In this document: positions 24,801-33,562 of the stretch, one piece after another
How positions within the stretch are numbered: the stretch's first letter is position 1
Layout: every line of letters starts with the position of its first letter
NCBI RefSeq assembly: GCF_031326345.1
Contig: NZ_CP133671.1
Span: 2,108,001-2,172,000 of the forward strand
Direction of reading: 5' to 3'
DNA: 64,000 bases
From: Aureispira sp. CCB-E
GTDB taxonomy: Bacteria > Bacteroidota > Bacteroidia > Chitinophagales > Saprospiraceae
Made by a program: the position numbers and the translations under genes
Notes under the pieces: generated by a model
Databases searched by the model: none
Told to the model about the DNA's origin: nothing
Seen by the model: the letters and a program-made list of their open reading frames with translations, nothing else

Positions 24801-24999
24801 AGCAGCGGAGGCGACCTTGACGATTTTTGATTTGCTGAAAGGGGAGCTGGAGATTATTGGTTGGGAAACCAAAGGAAGGGTATTGAATGATATGGAAGCT
24901 AAGGTTCGACGGTTTTTAACAACAACAATGGAGCGTTCTAAAGCAAAGGAAGCGGCAAAGGATTTGGTCACACTTATCAAAAAGAATAAAGATGCCTAG
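21814..24999 (+). CDS. hsdR: Type I restriction endonuclease motor/nuclease subunit
   Basis: A 1061-residue protein. The N-terminal nuclease has D138 (PDLVVY) and ECK (152-154), the PD-(D/E)xK site. The SF2 translocase follows with Walker A HTQGSGKS (K294), DEAH (441-444), a FTGTP motif and a later SDMLLTGYDAP helicase block. The C-terminal third is helical and binds the methylase core. It translocates and cleaves unmodified DNA. Length is normal. It starts about 50 bp after hsdS, and its stop overlaps the next gene by eight bases. Confidence 0.95.
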   Translation: MPSLEYIYSELPAIELFQALGYQYYNASKTDERKSIHEVLLKDRLEQALKRLNPWMDANNLNKAMEQLTSVSGASLMEINQKIWKLIRGAEYTVKQEVGGEEGFHAVRYLDYTTVEQNDFLVVNQMKYKGRLDNSIPDLVVYVNGLPLVVIECKSPTAGNAWDSAYSDLNYYQKNVEKLFYYNQFCVGLWQVGGRYGAITAPPHFYSVYKPSQDDNWSAVLGANPSQQDILIYALFRKEVLLDLIRHFVLFELDEGTTIKKLPRYQQLRATNKTIAKLQAGEGGVVWHTQGSGKSITMAYVTRKLQAPEFGFDNPTVIVMTDRKDLDQQITTTFQNVGFKNVHQASSVTHLDKLLRNDYGGIITTTLQKFQETESKLEEEFENDQTTEEERGDLLIEKILKEGVLTKITKEKQGRKWVEIERVEFVLEELSDKENLYILVDEAHRSQYGFLAAFMRTVLPKAKFVAFTGTPISKEDKSTLGEFYGGNYIDVYTIKESVEDGATVPLLYDEGIAKLDVKKEELDKEFEEKFGEEPIEKREKLIKAALKKYQLSWGRIEDICHHIITHYNSKIYPDGHKAMIVCNGRLAALRYQEILLRLKEEEYHDFTSKVIISLGTPKSDPIAKTHLEHLEWNKKHPDRPKPVLLMPSDEMKAATEAFKLPFGDESETEKSGQKKHDNTHFLIVSDMLLTGYDAPIASCLYLDKPLKEHNLLQAIARVNRSRKGKNAGYIVDYNGISAYLIQALEIFSGDLRPDDILKNLNEELPKLEMEHTKLVQLFRPLKIDRHYERALFLDAALKLIEPIDQRDEFKTLLKAFNKAINVILPNPKAMKYQNDFKLFNELKLRARNAYPEDEEFKITALDNQMLQAMIDEHLKSTGVENLLSEPISIIDKDKFKQEILNASPATKELKMKNNLKHVIRVGLDKNPAFFKPLAQRLEDLLQARKEDRLSQRELLLAFTTLQDEIIEANQADREKGFDTPRKRAVFNTMKVFFEDGAAEATLTIFDLLKGELEIIGWETKGRVLNDMEAKVRRFLTTTMERSKAKEAAKDLVTLIKKNKDA

Positions 25000-25687
25000 T
25001 GTACAGTATGGAAGTCAGACGATTGAATATGCCATTCATGAAAAGGAGGGTTTGAAGGCGCATTATATTAGTGTCGAGAAAGGGAAGGGGGTTATCTTAA
25101 AGGGAGCGGCGGTTTCTGACCAAGAGGCGCAGCAGTTGATTTTGAAGAAGGCTCGTTGGATTTTGGATAAATTGGAATTGGTGCGTTCTGTGGAAACAAG
25201 TGCTTTGGTCACGGGATCTAGGATGCCTTATTTGGGCAAAAATTATTATGTTCAAATTAGTGAAGTTGCTGACTTAAAACGGGTAGAGGTGTTTTTTAAT
25301 CACTCGAAGTTCAAGGTGCTTGTTCCCGCTCATTTTAAAAATAACCAGGAGAAAATAGAACTGGCTTTTGAGGATTTTTATCGTCAAAAGGCCATCGAAA
25401 AAATTACACCTCGTTTGAAGCGTTGGTCTAAGAACATTAACTTGCCTTACGAGGGGCTTCAATTTAGAAAGTTGGAAAAGCGTTGGGGGAGTTGTACGCC
25501 TTCAAATAAGATTGTGATTAATATTGATGCGGTTAAATTGCCGTTTTCTTTGATTGATTATTTGTTGGTGCATGAATTGGTGCATACGAAAATTAAGAAC
25601 CACTCGAAGGCGTTTTGGGCGGAGCTGTCGAAGCACATGGATAATTGGAGGGCTTTGGATGCTCGGATGCAGGGGCTTTGTTTGTAA
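24992..25687 (+). CDS. YgjP-like (DUF45) zinc metallopeptidase of the RM operon
   Basis: A 231-residue protein with the core KRWGSCT...IVINIDAVKLP, then HELVH (H and E of the zinc site), and a later NHSKAFWAEL histidine ligand. This is the YgjP/SprT-like family. It begins inside the hsdR stop (ATGCCTAG), so it is coupled to the restriction subunit. Genes of this family often follow hsdR; a role in regulating or degrading the restriction complex is plausible but not shown. Confidence 0.88.
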   Translation: MPSVQYGSQTIEYAIHEKEGLKAHYISVEKGKGVILKGAAVSDQEAQQLILKKARWILDKLELVRSVETSALVTGSRMPYLGKNYYVQISEVADLKRVEVFFNHSKFKVLVPAHFKNNQEKIELAFEDFYRQKAIEKITPRLKRWSKNINLPYEGLQFRKLEKRWGSCTPSNKIVINIDAVKLPFSLIDYLLVHELVHTKIKNHSKAFWAELSKHMDNWRALDARMQGLCL

Positions 25688-26058
25688 TAAAAAAATAAAA
25701 ACTAAATACGGCGGAACATTCGATTTGATTTCAGCGAAAGAATGCGTTGCTGCTAAAATGCTTAGCGTTTTCTTACGTTGTTTTTTACAAAATATCTCAA
25801 CTGCTAAAATGTAGGATGTTTTGAAAGGAAATTTATTGTTGCCCTTGGGGTACTATATTTAAGCTTTTTTACTTAAATCTAACTGACACAGTTTTATGAA
25901 TCGTAGCTTTTAGGGGCACAAAAGTTAGATTGAGTAAAAAAAATGCTATGAATAGTGATTTAGATACTTAATGGGATGAAATTTTAATACTAACTTGAAG
26001 TAAAGGACGCATACTGCTTCAAGGAGTATTTTATTCTAATAAATAATTAACTTATCGT
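25688..26058. other. Intergenic region with an inverted repeat
   Basis: No gene is visible. The only clear structure is an imperfect inverted repeat at 25986-26030: AATACT..CTTGAAG, a 16-base loop, CTTCAAG.AGTATT. It ends 28 bp before the GTG start of the response regulator and could be an operator for it or a terminator of upstream transcription. Confidence 0.5.
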
Positions 26059-26736
26059 GTGAAAATATTAATAATAGAGGATGAGCAGGAGTTGCTCAAT
26101 AATATTAAAGAATCATTAGAAAAAGAAAACTTTCTTATAGAAACTGCTATGGAATACAATAAGGCAATAGAAAAAGCTTTAATTTATGATTACGATTGTA
26201 TTCTTTTAGATGTTATGTTACCAAATGGTAGTGGTATAGATGTTTTGAAAGAGTTGAAAAAACATAATAAGACGGACAATGTGATTATTATTTCAGCTAA
26301 AGATTCATTGGAAGATAAATTACTTGGATTGGAACTCGGTGCTGATGATTACTTAACAAAGCCTTTTCATCTTGCAGAGCTAAATGCGAGGGTTAAAGCT
26401 GTTATACGCAGGAAAAACTTGAATGGTCGTAATGTTATAGAGTTTTTTAATGTGGTATTGGATGTTAATGAGCGGCTATTTAAAGTAAATAATGATATAA
26501 TACACCTCAATAGAAAAGAATTTGATCTATTGTATTATTTTTTACTGAATAAAAATAGATTGATTACCAAATCAGCATTGGCCGAGTTTGTTTGGGGAGA
26601 TCATTCAGATGATGCAGATAATTTTAATTTTGTTTATTATCAGATCAAAAATTTGAGGAAAAAATTAAACGAGTCGAAGGCGAAAATTGGGATTGAGGCA
26701 ATATATGGAGTAGGTTATAAATTGGTAGAATTATGA
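26059..26736 (+). CDS. OmpR-family response regulator
   Basis: A 225-residue protein with GTG start. Receiver domain 1-118 has the acidic pocket E7/D8, phosphoacceptor D51 (LLDVMLP) and K in LTKPF. The winged-helix domain (about 128-225) includes NRKEFDLLYYFLLN and the C-terminal YGVGYKL hairpin. It would be phosphorylated by the kinase that overlaps it by ATGA. The following PepSY-like and DUF2490 genes are likely targets or operon partners. Confidence 0.93.
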   Translation: MKILIIEDEQELLNNIKESLEKENFLIETAMEYNKAIEKALIYDYDCILLDVMLPNGSGIDVLKELKKHNKTDNVIIISAKDSLEDKLLGLELGADDYLTKPFHLAELNARVKAVIRRKNLNGRNVIEFFNVVLDVNERLFKVNNDIIHLNRKEFDLLYYFLLNKNRLITKSALAEFVWGDHSDDADNFNFVYYQIKNLRKKLNESKAKIGIEAIYGVGYKLVEL

Positions 26737-28013
26737 AATTACTCAATCATTCTGTAAAATACCTTTCGGTCGCTTTATTTATACTTGTTACATTGTGGTC
26801 TATTGTTTTTTATTTTTCAATGCTAAATGAAATAAAAGATACAATTGATGAAGAGTTAGAAAATCAGAAACGATTGATTATTAAAAATGTTTTAAATGAT
26901 CAAACGATTATAACCAAGGAAAATTTTGATGAAAATCTTTATACTCTTCAAGAAATAGAACGAGAAAGTGCCATCTTGGCTAGAGATACGTATACTGATC
27001 TTGAAATTTATATGCAGGATGCTGATGATGATAGTCCAGAATTGGAACCTGTACGAATGTTAACAACAGTGTTTAAGGCAAACGATACGTTTTATCAATT
27101 AAAAATTGCAAATCCTATTATAGAGCAAAATGACCTTGTTAAAGCTTTATTTTGGAATGTTGTATGGTTGTATCTTATTCTTATACTTAGTATAGTTTAT
27201 ATTAATAATTTTACGTTAAAAAAAATATGGCAACCTTTTTATCGCTTACTAGCGCAATTAAAATCATATAAAATTGACCAATTAACCCCCTTACTTTTAA
27301 AGGAAACAAAAATTAAAGAGTTTGATGACTTGCAACAAGCTGTAAGTGAGATGAACCAACACAGTCTAGAAACATATACACAGCAAAAGGAATTTATAGC
27401 AAACGCATCCCACGAATTACAGACTCCTCTTGCTATTGCAAGTAATAAGTTAGAGTTGTTGTTTGAAGATGACTCTTTATCGCAAAAACAAGCGCAAAAA
27501 ATAGCTGAAACCTACCAAATTTTACAGCGTTTGGTCAAACTCAACAAATCATTATTACTATTGTCTAAAATTGAGAATAAGCAATTTTCTAAATTTGAGA
27601 AAATAAATTTCAATGCTATTGTCAAGCAAAGTGTCGGTGAATTAAGTGATTATGCTAGTTATAAAGGAATAGAAATTACGGTTTTTAATAAGGCTGAGTT
27701 GATTGAGAAAATGGATAACACACATGCCAATATACTTATATCTAATCTTGTGAAAAATGCTATATTTCATAATGTAGAAAATGGTACTATAGAAATTACA
27801 ATAGAAAAAAAACTATTAAAAATTTGTAATACAGGAAAGGCGTTAGCGTTGGATGACAATCAGGTATTCAATCGTTTTTATAAAGGAGGAAGTTCTAATC
27901 GAAACACTGGTCTTGGTTTATCTATTGTTAAGGCAATCCTGACACTATATAACAGCCAAATTCACTACTATTTTAAAAATAATAGACATTGTTTTGAAAT
28001 AATTTTCGTCTAA
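26733..28013 (+). CDS. Sensor histidine kinase
   Basis: A 426-residue inner-membrane kinase. Two membrane segments (about 9-30 and 137-158) flank a sensor loop of about 105 residues, rich in acidic residues (YMQDADDDSPELEPV), which might bind cations. The dimerisation box is FIANASHELQTPL (H227). The ATP-binding domain has an N box (LVKNAIFH) and a G box (NTGLGLSIVKA). Translationally coupled to the response regulator. Confidence 0.93.
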   Translation: MKLLNHSVKYLSVALFILVTLWSIVFYFSMLNEIKDTIDEELENQKRLIIKNVLNDQTIITKENFDENLYTLQEIERESAILARDTYTDLEIYMQDADDDSPELEPVRMLTTVFKANDTFYQLKIANPIIEQNDLVKALFWNVVWLYLILILSIVYINNFTLKKIWQPFYRLLAQLKSYKIDQLTPLLLKETKIKEFDDLQQAVSEMNQHSLETYTQQKEFIANASHELQTPLAIASNKLELLFEDDSLSQKQAQKIAETYQILQRLVKLNKSLLLLSKIENKQFSKFEKINFNAIVKQSVGELSDYASYKGIEITVFNKAELIEKMDNTHANILISNLVKNAIFHNVENGTIEITIEKKLLKICNTGKALALDDNQVFNRFYKGGSSNRNTGLGLSIVKAILTLYNSQIHYYFKNNRHCFEIIFV

Positions 28014-28088
28014 CGGTCTAAATTCCCAACTCTTTCCAAAATCACCCCTTAGGTTTGTGTTATTATCTAATTAAAAAAGATTTTTAAG

Positions 28089-28517
28089 ATGAAAAAGCAT
28101 CAATTATTAATGGGGATTTTATTGGCTAGTACCACATTATTAGCCCAAGATATTTCTACAAACGAAGTACCATCAATAATAATAAACGAGTTTAACAGAA
28201 GTTTTCCAAAAGCAATAGATGTTGAATGGGAACTAAAAGGTGGGGTGTATAATGTAGATTTTGAACTAGAAAAAAAGAAAGATATTGAAGTTTGGTATTC
28301 GTCTAATGGTGAGCAAATTCGATTAGAAGAGGAAGTAACCATACAAGAATTGCCTGTCTCTATACTTAATACCCTTGAAAAAAACTATAGTCTATATAAA
28401 ATTGATGATATAGAAAAAATAACCGAGAATAAAAAGATTTCCTATGAGATAGAAATTGAAAGAGGGAATTATGAGCAAGTATTGTTATTCAATAGTAAAG
28501 GGGAATTAAGTAAATAA
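28089..28517 (+). CDS. Exported PepSY-like protein
   Basis: A 142-residue protein with a signal peptide (MKKHQLLMGILLASTTLLAQ). Two repeats of the PepSY-like/DUF2874 type follow: VPSIIINEFNRSFPKAIDVEWE...VWYSSNGEQIR and LPVSILNTLEKNYSLYKIDDIEKI...VLLFNSKGEL. Such periplasmic proteins often sit next to two-component systems in Bacteroidota. It lies 75 bp after the kinase gene and may be its target or an accessory sensor. Confidence 0.8.
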   Translation: MKKHQLLMGILLASTTLLAQDISTNEVPSIIINEFNRSFPKAIDVEWELKGGVYNVDFELEKKKDIEVWYSSNGEQIRLEEEVTIQELPVSILNTLEKNYSLYKIDDIEKITENKKISYEIEIERGNYEQVLLFNSKGELSK

Positions 28518-28790
28518 TAATCTCAAGAATAGGAGGAAAAATTGAACCAATTATTTCAGTCTGAGTAACTAACTTTTTAAGGGCTGCAAGTATTGGTTTT
28601 GGGAGATTGTTAGGAGTAAAAAGTTTCACTTGTTAATAGTCTCCTAATTCTTCTATTCTTAGTAACTCTTAGCCAATTGTTAGAGATTTAAATCATTTTA
28701 TCAAGCTATCAATTATTGACCATTATTACATGAGAAGTGTATTGTTTTTAGCTGTTAGGGTGATATGATTGGTGGAATGTAATTGAAAAT

Positions 28791-29519
28791 ATGACTATAT
28801 TAAGAAAAGTAAGAATGTTGTTTTTGTGTAGTGTGTTGTTCTTTTGGGGGAGCATTCAGAATATTAAGGCACAAGCTGTTAAAAGTGGGACAACATCTGA
28901 TTTTGAAAGTTGGGTTTATGCTGAGGTACGATTAAAATTGTATGAAAGGTGGACTTTTGAGCTTATGGAGCAAGTTCGGCTAAATAAAAACTCGACACAA
29001 ATAGATAAATATTTCACTAGATTGTCTGTGGGATATGAGCTATTGAAGTATATGGAGTTTAAAGTAGCTTTTCGTTTTTCAGAACAGAATAAAAGAGAAA
29101 GAGGATATAAGCCATATTATCGAACCAATGTAGATATTGCTTTTAAACATAAAGCTGAGCATTTTTCATTTAACTACCGTTTAAGGTATCAATTTAAAAA
29201 TAGGCTAGGAGAAACTGATAAAAAAGAAGAAAATTCTCTAAAACATGGCTTGAGATTCAGAGCAAAAGCAAAATATAAGAGCCAAAAGATTCCTTTGGAA
29301 CCTAGTTTTGCTGTAGAAATGTTTTATCAGTATGAAAAACGTAGCTTGTCTATGACATATAAGCTTCAGTTTACAGTAGCATTAGCCTATGATTTAAAAA
29401 AATATGGTAAAATTGAATTATTTCATCATTTAGAACAAAATTTGTTTTCATCTTCTCCCAAAACAGTAGGAATTATAGGTTTGGGGTATATATATACTAT
29501 TTCTAAATTAAAAAAGTAG
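28791..29519 (+). CDS. DUF2490 family outer-membrane protein
   Basis: A 242-residue protein with an N-terminal signal (ending IKAQA) and a body of repeated amphipathic strands with the FE.WVYAEVRLKLYERWTFELMEQVRLN opening typical of DUF2490. The LSVGYEL and YRLRYQFKNR strands that follow are also typical. The fold should be a beta barrel in the outer membrane. It stands 273 bp after the PepSY-like gene, probably under separate control. Between them (28518-28790) only a weak GGAGATTGTTA/TTAATAGTCTCC hairpin near 28600-28655 is visible. Confidence 0.75.
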   Translation: MTILRKVRMLFLCSVLFFWGSIQNIKAQAVKSGTTSDFESWVYAEVRLKLYERWTFELMEQVRLNKNSTQIDKYFTRLSVGYELLKYMEFKVAFRFSEQNKRERGYKPYYRTNVDIAFKHKAEHFSFNYRLRYQFKNRLGETDKKEENSLKHGLRFRAKAKYKSQKIPLEPSFAVEMFYQYEKRSLSMTYKLQFTVALAYDLKKYGKIELFHHLEQNLFSSSPKTVGIIGLGYIYTISKLKK

Positions 29520-29817
29520 AATAATGAGCAGTCTTTTTCCTACTTTGTTCGCTCCAAAAAGAAAAAAGCTCTAACTATTTGAAAGATATGTAAGTTACAA
29601 AGGAAAGTTAATATTCCCCTCGGGGCACTCAAGGTGCTTTACATTGCTACCAGAAAGTAGTAAAAAGTTAGGTTTCATCGCTGTTTGAACCACTTTTTGC
29701 TACTTTTTTACTTTTGGGGTATTTGCTTCTTCTACATTCTTCTACACGGCTTTTTGTTCTCCGTTTGTTCCCCGTTTAGATTGTTTTTTATGTAACTTTC
29801 TAAAAAAAGGGAAACTC

Positions 29818-30084
29818 ATGATTCAATTTTCAGTAGTTTATAACTACAAAAACAAACTCCGTAAAAACGGAACAGGATTAATTCAAATTAGAGCCTACTC
29901 TAAAGGCAAATGCAAATATTTCTCAACAAATATTTACGTTACTCCCTTTCAGTGGAGCAAAAAATTAAACCAGGTAATTTTGAAGTCAATTCTTCAACAG
30001 TTGGAAATCGAAACGGTGACGGTTTATTTGCATCTCTCGAATAAGATCATGAACAATACTTTGGATGATAATGTCTGTTGGTAG
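29818..30084 (+). pseudogene. Truncated tyrosine recombinase (arm-binding domain only)
   Basis: The first about 50 residues match the Arm-DNA-binding domain of Bacteroidota integrases: VVYNYKNKLRKNGTGLIQIRAYSKG, then KYFSTNIYVTPFQWS. After about residue 55 the product stops resembling the family and ends at 88 residues; no core-binding domain or catalytic R-H-R-Y follows in any frame nearby. It is a remnant of an integrase gene, evidence of an older mobile element at the right edge of the accessory region. Upstream (29520-29817) I see no gene. Confidence 0.7.
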
Positions 30085-30118
30085 GCTAAGAATGGCAAAC
30101 TGTAAATGATTTATGATG

Positions 30119-30155
30119 GAGTGAGCTTCCTTTTTTGAGGTTTGCTCATTTTTTG
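30119..30155 (+). terminator. Likely terminator after the integrase remnant
   Basis: AGTGAGC and GCTCATT pair (one G-T) around a 17-base loop and are followed by TTTTTG. It lies between two convergent transcription units. Confidence 0.5.
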
Positions 30156-30271
30156 TTTTAAATGTGTATAATTGTATATGTATTGTTTATATAATGTAGT
30201 TAGCTTTCATTATGATTTTTTGTGTACTTTGATTGTTTTTGAAAACTAAATCATTATCAAGTGGTTTAATG

Positions 30272-31330
30272 TTATTGTTTAAGGATTTTTTGTGTACCTA
30301 TTAGAGCTTTTCCATCCCATAATTGCACGAAATAAATCCCCTGAGAGAATGATTCAAAATCTAATAAAAAACTATCATTTATATTGTTATAAGAAGCTAA
30401 TGTTTGACCTTGAGGATTAATGATTTTGATTAAAGAAGCTGTCGTTATATTATAATCAATTTTAATGTTGAGGTTTTTTTCTACAGGATTAGGATATACT
30501 TGTATTGAGTTTTGTGTTAATTGAGGAGAAAAGATAGCGGTTAATTGGCTAGGGCATAAGCTATCTACTTCTGTAGGATTTAGAACCCTATTATAAATCC
30601 GAATATCATCTATTTTTCCATCAGTTCCATAGGTATCACTCCCACAAGGCACACCTTGACTATTTAAAGAATGCCCAATTCCCATATGAGCATTATTCGT
30701 TGTTATGTAAGGTGTAAAGAGACCATTATTACTTATTTGAGAACTAAGTATTTGATTATCTAGGTAAAAGACTACTCTTTTTTGTCCAGAAGAAATAGTC
30801 CCATCATAGGTAGCAACAAGATGATGCCAAGCGGTATCTGTTACTAAGGTATCGGGTCGTTCGTATGTAGCAGCGACACTTGCCAAAACCCCAGAACTAG
30901 CGTCATAATAGTTAAAGCTTATAAGTCCAGAATTTTGTATACTAAAATCTAGTTGATGTTTATTTTCATTACACCAATTAGATCCTACCTTACTAATAAA
31001 TGTCATTCCTTGATTTATAAAATCTTTTTTAAACCAAAGAGAGATACTAAACTGTTTATTATTTCCGACAATGACAGAATTAAAATTATCTCCTAGACCA
31101 ATGAAAGAGTTTGTACTCCCATTTACAAAATGATAAGCACTATTAGGATTCCCCCAACGATCAGTTGTTAATGTAGCATTATTAACAGTTCCATTAATAG
31201 TACTTATTATATCATCCGCATTTCCATCAAATGGATAATGAGCGATTAAACCATTCGTGACTTGAGCTTGTGTATATTGGTATCCTAGAAACTGAAAAAG
31301 GATAAGGGTAGTATAGAATAATTGTTTCAT
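30272..31330 (-). CDS. Secreted LamG-domain protein with T9SS sorting domain
   Basis: A 352-residue protein with signal peptide (ending TQAQ). A concanavalin-like LamG domain follows (about 28-250; GLIAHYPFDGNADD at the start, AWHHLVATYDG and GKIDDIRIYNRVL at the end). The C-terminal type A T9SS sorting domain (about 275-352) has IQVYPNPVEKNLNI and GIYFVQLWDGKALIGTQKI. It is exported through the outer membrane by T9SS and probably binds a polysaccharide or other surface ligand. Confidence 0.88.
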   Translation of the reverse strand: MKQLFYTTLILFQFLGYQYTQAQVTNGLIAHYPFDGNADDIISTINGTVNNATLTTDRWGNPNSAYHFVNGSTNSFIGLGDNFNSVIVGNNKQFSISLWFKKDFINQGMTFISKVGSNWCNENKHQLDFSIQNSGLISFNYYDASSGVLASVAATYERPDTLVTDTAWHHLVATYDGTISSGQKRVVFYLDNQILSSQISNNGLFTPYITTNNAHMGIGHSLNSQGVPCGSDTYGTDGKIDDIRIYNRVLNPTEVDSLCPSQLTAIFSPQLTQNSIQVYPNPVEKNLNIKIDYNITTASLIKIINPQGQTLASYNNINDSFLLDFESFSQGIYFVQLWDGKALIGTQKILKQ

Positions 31331-31562
31331 AAAGTATTGTTTTAATTGTCCTAATATAACATATTAAATACTTCAGTGCAAGTCAAATTTATGAAGTGTA
31401 AACAAAATCTTTACAACCTCATAAACTAAAGCACTAAATAGGATTTCCATAAAACCCTTATTCTTAGGAGAAAAAAGAAAATAGAACAGTAAATTTAAAA
31501 ACCTAATACTAAATTGGTTCTACAAATAAAATCCAAATAATTTATGAGAAAACCTAAGTCAA

Positions 31563-32000
31563 ATGAAACCTAAAAAGTTTACTGCCATAATCATTTTATT
31601 ACCTGTCATCGTTTTTATTGGTAGAATAGTCTATTTCGAAATATTGAAAAAGCAATTTATTTCAAATTTAGAGGCTGCTTTAAAAGAAAATCAAACTATA
31701 GTTATAAAAGAGCTAACGCCCTTTGAATGGGATGAATTGTATTGGGCTTACTCTGATAGTTATGGTTTTGCTGGTGCATCAATAGGAAATCTATGGTTTT
31801 TCTACAATAAAGATCAAAAAGTTGTTGAAATAAATTTAAGTTCTAGGTCTCCTAAAATTTGGTACAGTGAAATGTGTAATTGTCCACAACCTTTAAAATA
31901 TAGTGAAATTTGTTACACTTCTTCTTCTGCTGTCTTTAAAATAGTAAGAAATAATAAAAATGGAAGTGTAAATCTTAAAAGTGCTCTGTGTAAAGATTGA
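31563..32000 (+). CDS. Small membrane-anchored protein of unknown role
   Basis: A 145-residue protein with one N-terminal hydrophobic segment (about 7-23) and a soluble domain with four cysteines (MCNCPQ, EICYT, ALCKD) near the end, suited to disulfides outside the cytoplasm. No family recognised. It is divergent from the LamG gene. Confidence 0.6.
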   Translation: MKPKKFTAIIILLPVIVFIGRIVYFEILKKQFISNLEAALKENQTIVIKELTPFEWDELYWAYSDSYGFAGASIGNLWFFYNKDQKVVEINLSSRSPKIWYSEMCNCPQPLKYSEICYTSSSAVFKIVRNNKNGSVNLKSALCKD

Positions 32001-32513
32001 AAGCTCTATTAAAGTTTAAATTTTTTTTTAACTAGAATCGCACTGGGATACTTTTTAAGAGAATTATATTTTCAAACTAGAAGAAGAAATAGAATTTATG
32101 TTTTTTGATGTGTAATATTATGGTTGGTTTAAGTTATCGTATTGTTAATCAGTTTGTTGTTGAGTGTTAGGAGGGGCGTGGTTGGTTGCTCTAATCGACT
32201 TGTATTTTAAATGGATATATGCAGTTGTATATTATGAATTTATAGGTTAAAAACTAATTTGAATTATGTATAATATATCTGTTTGCGTATATTAGGAATA
32301 TTTTACTTGCTATTTGGTGAAAAACGAATGTAGAATAAGGGTAAATCTTTTTTATCGAAGCTACTAGATATGAAATGTTAGTTTAAGCAAGTTAGTTGGT
32401 GTAGAACCTCAAACTATTTGTTCTATTTTGCTCCTGTTCTTAGGGCTTAACTTTTGGCTGCAAACAATGAACACTAATTGATGGACTTATTTATTAACTT
32501 TTAATCTATTATC
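32001..32513. other. Intergenic region, nothing identified
   Basis: About 510 bases of AT-rich sequence with frequent stops in all frames. No convincing open frame, tRNA, repeat or strong hairpin is visible. Confidence 0.5.
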
Positions 32514-33386
32514 ATGAAACTACTCATCTTACTAAGTGCAATATTATTATTGGAGTCTTTGAATGCACAAAAAAACTACGAAATTACCAACTTAAAAGCC
32601 GTCAATACGGAAAAAAACGAAAAAGCTCCTGCCTTTTATGATCAGGAAGGAAGAGCTTATCTGATTTTTGCATCAAATCAAAAAAGAAATATAGAGGATA
32701 TTTATATCAGTAAATTAACAGTTAAAAACAAGGCTTTGAATCAATATTTATATTCTATACCTGAATCTTATGACAATGGATTAAAAAATAATTTGGGTAA
32801 TAAACAGTTTTTTATTTCTAAAGAGTCAGATATGGCTATAGCAGCACGCCCGAGCAAAAATGGAGGGTCTATTATACTAAGAGCAAAAAGAGGTGAAAAA
32901 GGGTGGGAAGAGATGACTAGATTGCCATGGGTAATTATGTATGATAAAAATGCTCCTAAGAAAGATTATTATAATGTTGCTTACCCTAATTTGACATCAG
33001 ATGGTTCTATGATGTTTTTTGCTTCTGATATGCCAGGAGGATTTGGTGGATGGGATTTATATGTTTCCTTTTTTGAGAAGGGTAGATGGTCGCCACCTGT
33101 TAACCTTGGACCAGATGTTAATTCAGAAGAAAATGAAATTTCACCATTTATAGCGGATGATAATATGCTCTATTTTTCTTCAGATAGAAAAACTGGTAAA
33201 GGGGGATATGATATTTACTTTTCTAAAGAGAAGAACGGTAAATGGGAAAATGTAATGGCTTTAGATGGGCTTAACACAGAAGCTAATGAAGAAGGATTTA
33301 TAATAAGAGGAAAATATGGTTATTTAGCTTCTGATCGAAAAGAAGGCAAAGGTGGTTATGATATTTATGCTTGGCATTTAAAATAA
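32514..33386 (+). CDS. Exported PD40 beta-propeller-repeat protein
   Basis: A 290-residue protein with a signal peptide (ending LNAQ). Four or five WD40-like PD40 blades carry the repeated pattern LYFSSDR.TGKGGYDIY (about 221-238, and SDMPGGFGGWDLY earlier, SDRKEGKGGYDIY at the end). In related proteins such blades precede an OmpA domain; here that domain is absent and the protein ends after the last blade. It is probably a periplasmic or surface binding protein. Confidence 0.8.
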   Translation: MKLLILLSAILLLESLNAQKNYEITNLKAVNTEKNEKAPAFYDQEGRAYLIFASNQKRNIEDIYISKLTVKNKALNQYLYSIPESYDNGLKNNLGNKQFFISKESDMAIAARPSKNGGSIILRAKRGEKGWEEMTRLPWVIMYDKNAPKKDYYNVAYPNLTSDGSMMFFASDMPGGFGGWDLYVSFFEKGRWSPPVNLGPDVNSEENEISPFIADDNMLYFSSDRKTGKGGYDIYFSKEKNGKWENVMALDGLNTEANEEGFIIRGKYGYLASDRKEGKGGYDIYAWHLK

Positions 33387-33452
33387 ATAGGAATGAAAGC
33401 TGTTTGCCTAAGTCCTGATTTTTATATGTTAGCATTTTTTCAAGATACAAAG

Positions 33453-33482
33453 CTTTAATCTAGGGATAGATTAGAGTTTTTT
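33453..33482 (+). terminator. Rho-independent terminator of the PD40 gene
   Basis: CTTTAATCTA and TAGATTAGAG form a 10-bp stem (one G-T) around GGGA, followed by six T. Confidence 0.75.
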
Positions 33483-33562
33483 GGTTTAATTGAATAATGA
33501 TTTTTAAGAAGGGATGAAGTCATTCCCAACGTCAATACAACTTCTTTTTTAGGTGTTGAATT

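Noticed and set aside
29818-30084. Functional integrase of the provirus
   Set aside because: Only the arm-binding domain is present; the core-binding and catalytic domains with R-H-R-Y residues are missing.
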